From an uncultured Mollicutes bacterium (GTDB lineage Bacteria > Bacillota_I > Bacilli_A > RFN20 > CAG-826), in assembly GCA_937893635.1 (NCBI GenBank), contig CALBGF010000144.1, positions 1-8,313 of the forward strand: a DNA stretch of 8,313 bases, given 5' to 3'. The notes beneath the pieces were generated by a model. That model saw nothing but the letters and a program-made list of their open reading frames with translations. It had not been told where the DNA came from and ran no database searches. Numbering within the stretch: position 1 is the stretch's first letter; the number at the start of each line of letters is the position of its first letter. Made by a program: the position numbers and the translations under genes. Below are positions 6,301 to 8,313 of the stretch, in pieces.

Positions 6301-8313
6301 CCATGTAGTACCAATACGGTTAAACGCTGACATTAAGCCATTCATTCCACCTTCTCGAACACCTATTTCAAATACTTTTAAGTATACTTCTCTAGCGCTT
6401 TGTTCGTTAAAGAATGTAGCAACACCGTATCTATTAGTTTCTTGGTCGTTAAATGCAAAGTGTTTAGAGCAAACAATAATACCGCGATTAGTCATACCTT
6501 TTACTTGACTTGCAAGCATTTTTCCGCCTAATACACCATCTTCAGAATAATATTCAAAGTTACGACCAGAATATAAACTACGATGGATGTTTCCGCCAGG
6601 TGCATAAACAAGAGAATAACCAGCATGTAATGCTTCATGAGCGTAGGCGTCACCTAAAGTTTTAACTAATTCTTCATTAAAACTTGCTGCACTCATTACT
6701 GGTGAAGGGAAAGCGTATTTAGTAATATAAATACCTTGTGGCCCATCTGTAGCTTTTAGTCCAGGAGCGCCAATGCTTTCTGCACCAGCTAAGAAACCCA
6801 TACCATAATTCATCATAATGACTTGTTCTTTATAAGACATTTGATTTAATAAATCTTCCCATAATGGGTCGTCATATTCTAGTTCTTCCATCATCGCAAG
6901 ATTTAAAGCACCAACTGAAGAAGTAACAGTTTCATATTTTGGCATTTTATCATCTTTATTTACTTCTACTTCATGACCATATTGCATGTCATAAACCATT
7001 GTGTCATTTTTACATTCTAATTTAACTTCACTTAATGGATATGTACCTTGCCAATCTTTACGTGATAAGTAAGTGATGTTTTGATCATCTTTTGTTCCGC
7101 TATATAAATTTAAATCAGCATTTTCAAATCTATTAGTGATAGGTTCGCCAGTTTCCGATGTTGCATAAGTTGTATAATCATCTTCGTTAATTGTGATTTT
7201 ATAAGTCATATTAACATCACCAACACTATCCATACGATTATTAGTGTTAGTAGGATTATATCCTTTTGCCGCTAGAACATTATTTAAAGCATCATGGGCG
7301 TCAGTACCAATACTTAAGTAATAATTACCTTTTTCTAAAATATAAGTCTTTTTGCCATATGCATCATAAGTACGTAAATCTTCTTTATCAATTTCAACTT
7401 TTAATGTTTGTGCTTCACTATTAACTTCAAGAATATTAGTTTTAGCAAAGCCCACTAATTCAATTGCGGCTTTTTCTACATTGTTTTCTTGATCATATTC
7501 GGTATATGGTTTAGATAAATATACTTGAAGAGTATCTTTTCCTACATATTTATCGCCAATATTCTTAATATCAAGGGTAACAATATATTTATCATTTGAT
7601 TCAGTGAATGTTGGATTTGTTCTTTCAAATTCGGTATATGATAAACCATAACCAAATGGGAACGCTACTTCATTTTTATAGTTCCAAGACGTACCATCAA
7701 AACTACCATTACTTCCACTAGCGTTATAGCGGTCTAAGACATAATCTTCATAACGAGTTTCAAAATATTTATAACCAACATAAATTCCTTCTTGATAAAC
7801 AATATATTTTAAATTGTGTGTTTGATAATAATATTTATATTCATCATTTAAATAAGGAATATCTTTTAATCTTTCTTTAATATCATCATTTGTCCAAGTG
7901 TAATCACCAAAGTTAGCGTTACTTGGTGCAAGATGATTGTTCATTAATAATGTATCAGGAGTATGTCCAGACATTACATAATTGGAATTAGATAATACAT
8001 CAGCGACTTGTACTAAAGATTCACTACCACCAATACCAGTCCATACACAAGCATCAATAGCGTATTTATCTTTGATAATTTCTTTACATTGTAATGGATT
8101 AGCGGTATTAAGTAATAAGACAATTTTCTTAACTTTTCCTTGTGCTTTCTTCTCTGCTAGTTTGGTAAGAATCTCAGCTTCATCTTTAGTTAATTCAAGG
8201 TGATTCATACCGCCATCTACATCGGTTTCGTTATTTTCAACATTATCGATAATATCTTGGTCTTCACCAGCACGACGAGAAATTACATAAACAGCAGTAT
8301 CATAAGTTGTGAT
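3346..8313 (-). CDS. Membrane-anchored GH3 glycoside hydrolase, reversed domain order, with C-terminal Cys8-hinge/CBM array (5' end outside window)
   Basis: The frame stays open to the right edge (about 1,655 codons visible); the Met at 8208 is internal, with no ribosome binding site. The residues here are counted from that Met. The visible start, AVYVISRRAGED, is the GH3 C-terminal domain; its Glu (8263-8265) matches the usual acid/base Glu of SGEGxD. FPFGYGLSYTEF (184-195) leads into an Fn3-like domain (to about 300). The GH3 barrel (about 440-725) has ATDGPQG, GRNFEYYSED, SKHFAFNDQETNR, MSAFNRIGTTW and GFIGIVETDA, with nucleophile Asp661 (6226-6228). Putative transmembrane helices lie at about 750-772 and 834-855, separated by a Lys-rich loop (KKKKKPKLTIKK) that is probably cytoplasmic. 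Four Cys8 hinges (871-899, 1062-1091, 1247-1275, 1434-1463) each precede a CBM6/35-like module. It probably hydrolyses beta-linked glycosides outside the cell, but the substrate specificity is unknown. It is the upstream gene of a three-gene operon. Confidence 0.93.
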   Translation of the reverse strand: MTTYDTAVYVISRRAGEDQDIIDNVENNETDVDGGMNHLELTKDEAEILTKLAEKKAQGKVKKIVLLLNTANPLQCKEIIKDKYAIDACVWTGIGGSESLVQVADVLSNSNYVMSGHTPDTLLMNNHLAPSNANFGDYTWTNDDIKERLKDIPYLNDEYKYYYQTHNLKYIVYQEGIYVGYKYFETRYEDYVLDRYNASGSNGSFDGTSWNYKNEVAFPFGYGLSYTEFERTNPTFTESNDKYIVTLDIKNIGDKYVGKDTLQVYLSKPYTEYDQENNVEKAAIELVGFAKTNILEVNSEAQTLKVEIDKEDLRTYDAYGKKTYILEKGNYYLSIGTDAHDALNNVLAAKGYNPTNTNNRMDSVGDVNMTYKITINEDDYTTYATSETGEPITNRFENADLNLYSGTKDDQNITYLSRKDWQGTYPLSEVKLECKNDTMVYDMQYGHEVEVNKDDKMPKYETVTSSVGALNLAMMEELEYDDPLWEDLLNQMSYKEQVIMMNYGMGFLAGAESIGAPGLKATDGPQGIYITKYAFPSPVMSAASFNEELVKTLGDAYAHEALHAGYSLVYAPGGNIHRSLYSGRNFEYYSEDGVLGGKMLASQVKGMTNRGIIVCSKHFAFNDQETNRYGVATFFNEQSAREVYLKVFEIGVREGGMNGLMSAFNRIGTTWTGRHKGLLTDVLRKEWGFIGIVETDACSGAAITPHMEDKWAVAEGLVAGNDVWMSRGSETMLDDSKDNPTVMLALREACHRVLYTQLHSAAINGVTVNTKMVKITPWWQSTLNLLTTLMIVALVLSLAMAILSFVFKAKNILVTENNINAGNSTNINSSSNNKKAINETSNSPNPNGDDDEPKKKKKPKLTIKKLNAITAGSLAFIFIVSTIISSSVFFAKDPVLKGYEGNGEVHICNHHCPVCGNCVDLTCDKPACAIKCKCTTITIEAESEYVERIDGKALWGNMHVGKDEERNLSYIGGLDGNSGAKLNFKFLANQKGRALLNATIRRRPWNFDIDEFVNVYVNGEKIDYEQTLVGTVENADYHSDDGSDGKGDFQSFDIRNFEINEGLNVITFEVGEKAGGQCPNFDKITLISNSVINEYQHLCHSKCPICGKCTNKDCDDPIVCKDKCTCNLISIEAESEYVERKNKDDKPLNIGVDEEKGISFIKDLNGNANAKISFKVESKEDGKAMLKATFRSMPWDFPLHQYVGIKVNNEEYEFNTKLPKDEDETHDQPSKCDFVTVDIGIIELKEGLNDITIYVKDGAYPQCPDLDKISLLGSIDINEVNHACESKCPLCGKCLDKDCTNIVCKEKCECKNTSIEAESNFVERKTKDGKELNIATDEDKGITYVKDLNGNGGASLSFIFNSSEESKVILSLTVRALPWGFELHKYVGITINNEEYTYNKILPEDEVESKKENQNPNACSFKSVSIGEINLVKGVNVIKFTVIEGAYPQCPDFDKITLTGPTKISEYTHVCESKCPECGKCQDFDCQDPINCKDKCECKITTLEAESSSVTITQASEPKYGGISKGNYEATNTGYIKVENDNGGSCFTFNISSDQDIDVAIYAYVTPKKYIDYALNEQFDLIVNGETITYTSEKALKDESLEDNHWAEYFVRIKLGVIHLNSGDNTITFQAKGWQGLMMDKIELYGNANIIEKNV
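3367..5598 (-). repeat. Four tandem hinge-plus-module units at the C-terminus of the GH3 protein
   Basis: Hinges lie at 5598-5512, 5025-4936, 4470-4384 and 3909-3820; modules at 5508-5050, 4929-4492, 4377-3934 and 3813-3367. Each hinge reads C-x3-C-P-x-C-G-x-C-x4-C-x4/5-C-x3-C-x-C, preceded by a His. The first three modules share EAES, PWxFxxxxxV and CPxxDKI. The fourth keeps the EAES and DKIELYG ends but lacks the PW motif and is clearly divergent. The repetition is at protein level and moderately at DNA level. Confidence 0.85.
4712..4771 (-). repeat. Stretch near-duplicated at 1861-1920
   Basis: Aligned without gaps by eye, this 60-nt stretch of GH3-protein module 2 matches 1861-1920 of the secreted protein's module B at 51 of 60 positions. 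It encodes the MPWDFPLHQYV region in both. The match points to module copying between neighbouring genes. Confidence 0.7.
5644..5709 (-). other. Transmembrane helix 2 of the GH3 protein
   Basis: A hydrophobic run of about 22 residues (core AGSLAFIFIVSTIISSSVFF) comes right after KKKKKPKLTIKK and before the first Cys8 hinge. Lys-rich entry followed by export resembles an N-terminal signal anchor, so the binding array probably lies outside the cell. Confidence 0.8.
5893..5961 (-). other. Transmembrane helix 1 of the GH3 protein
   Basis: A run of about 23 hydrophobic residues with the core LMIVALVLSLAMAILSFVF follows TPWWQS at the end of the GH3 barrel and is followed by Lys residues (FKAKN). 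By the positive-inside rule the enzyme faces outside and the following loop faces the cytoplasm. Confidence 0.8.

Noticed and set aside
5678..6508. Plus-strand frames 5678-6040 and 6098-6508, the first looking membrane-like.
   Set aside because: They lie opposite the GH3 transmembrane region and barrel. The coding sense strand explains the sequence, and the proteins have no recognisable family.
7982..8203. Plus-strand frame at 7982-8203.
   Set aside because: It is antisense to the conserved GH3 C-domain and has no ribosome binding site.
8206..8208. ATG at 8208 as the start of the GH3 gene.
   Set aside because: The frame stays open for 35 more codons to the window edge and those codons encode conserved GH3 C-domain sequence (AVYVISRRAGED). 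No ribosome binding site precedes this Met.

Overview
The window is AT-rich bacterial DNA, with every real gene on the minus strand and standard-code Trp (TGG) codons. It suggests a low-GC Firmicute or Mollicutes-like gut Bacillus. That placement is inferred from base composition, Shine-Dalgarno sites and the style of the proteins; no rRNA or other decisive marker is present.

Reading in the direction of transcription (high to low coordinates): 8313-3346 holds a giant membrane-associated glycoside hydrolase whose 5' end lies outside the window. It has a GH3 enzyme in reversed domain order (GH3 C-domain, Fn3-like, then the GH3 TIM barrel). A transmembrane helix, a Lys/Asn/Ser-rich loop and a second transmembrane helix follow. 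The protein ends in four units, each an eight-cysteine hinge followed by a CBM6/35-like beta-sandwich. Nineteen bases downstream is an easily missed 40-residue gene (3326-3204). Its stop codon overlaps the ribosome binding site of a secreted protein of about 525 residues (3194-1617), which carries two of the same beta-sandwich modules joined by the same Cys-rich hinge. A strong intrinsic terminator (1573-1605) closes this three-gene unit. After it comes the housekeeping gene pyrG (1493 to beyond base 1), encoding CTP synthase, with its own ribosome binding site and a plausible promoter.

The first three genes look like one operon for surface carbohydrate handling: a tethered GH3 enzyme with extracellular binding modules, a small peptide of unknown role, and a soluble protein using the same binding modules. 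The substrate cannot be read from the sequence. The most unusual points are the fusion of a two-helix-anchored GH3 to a module array, the repeated extracellular Cys8 hinge, and the sandwiched 40-residue gene.
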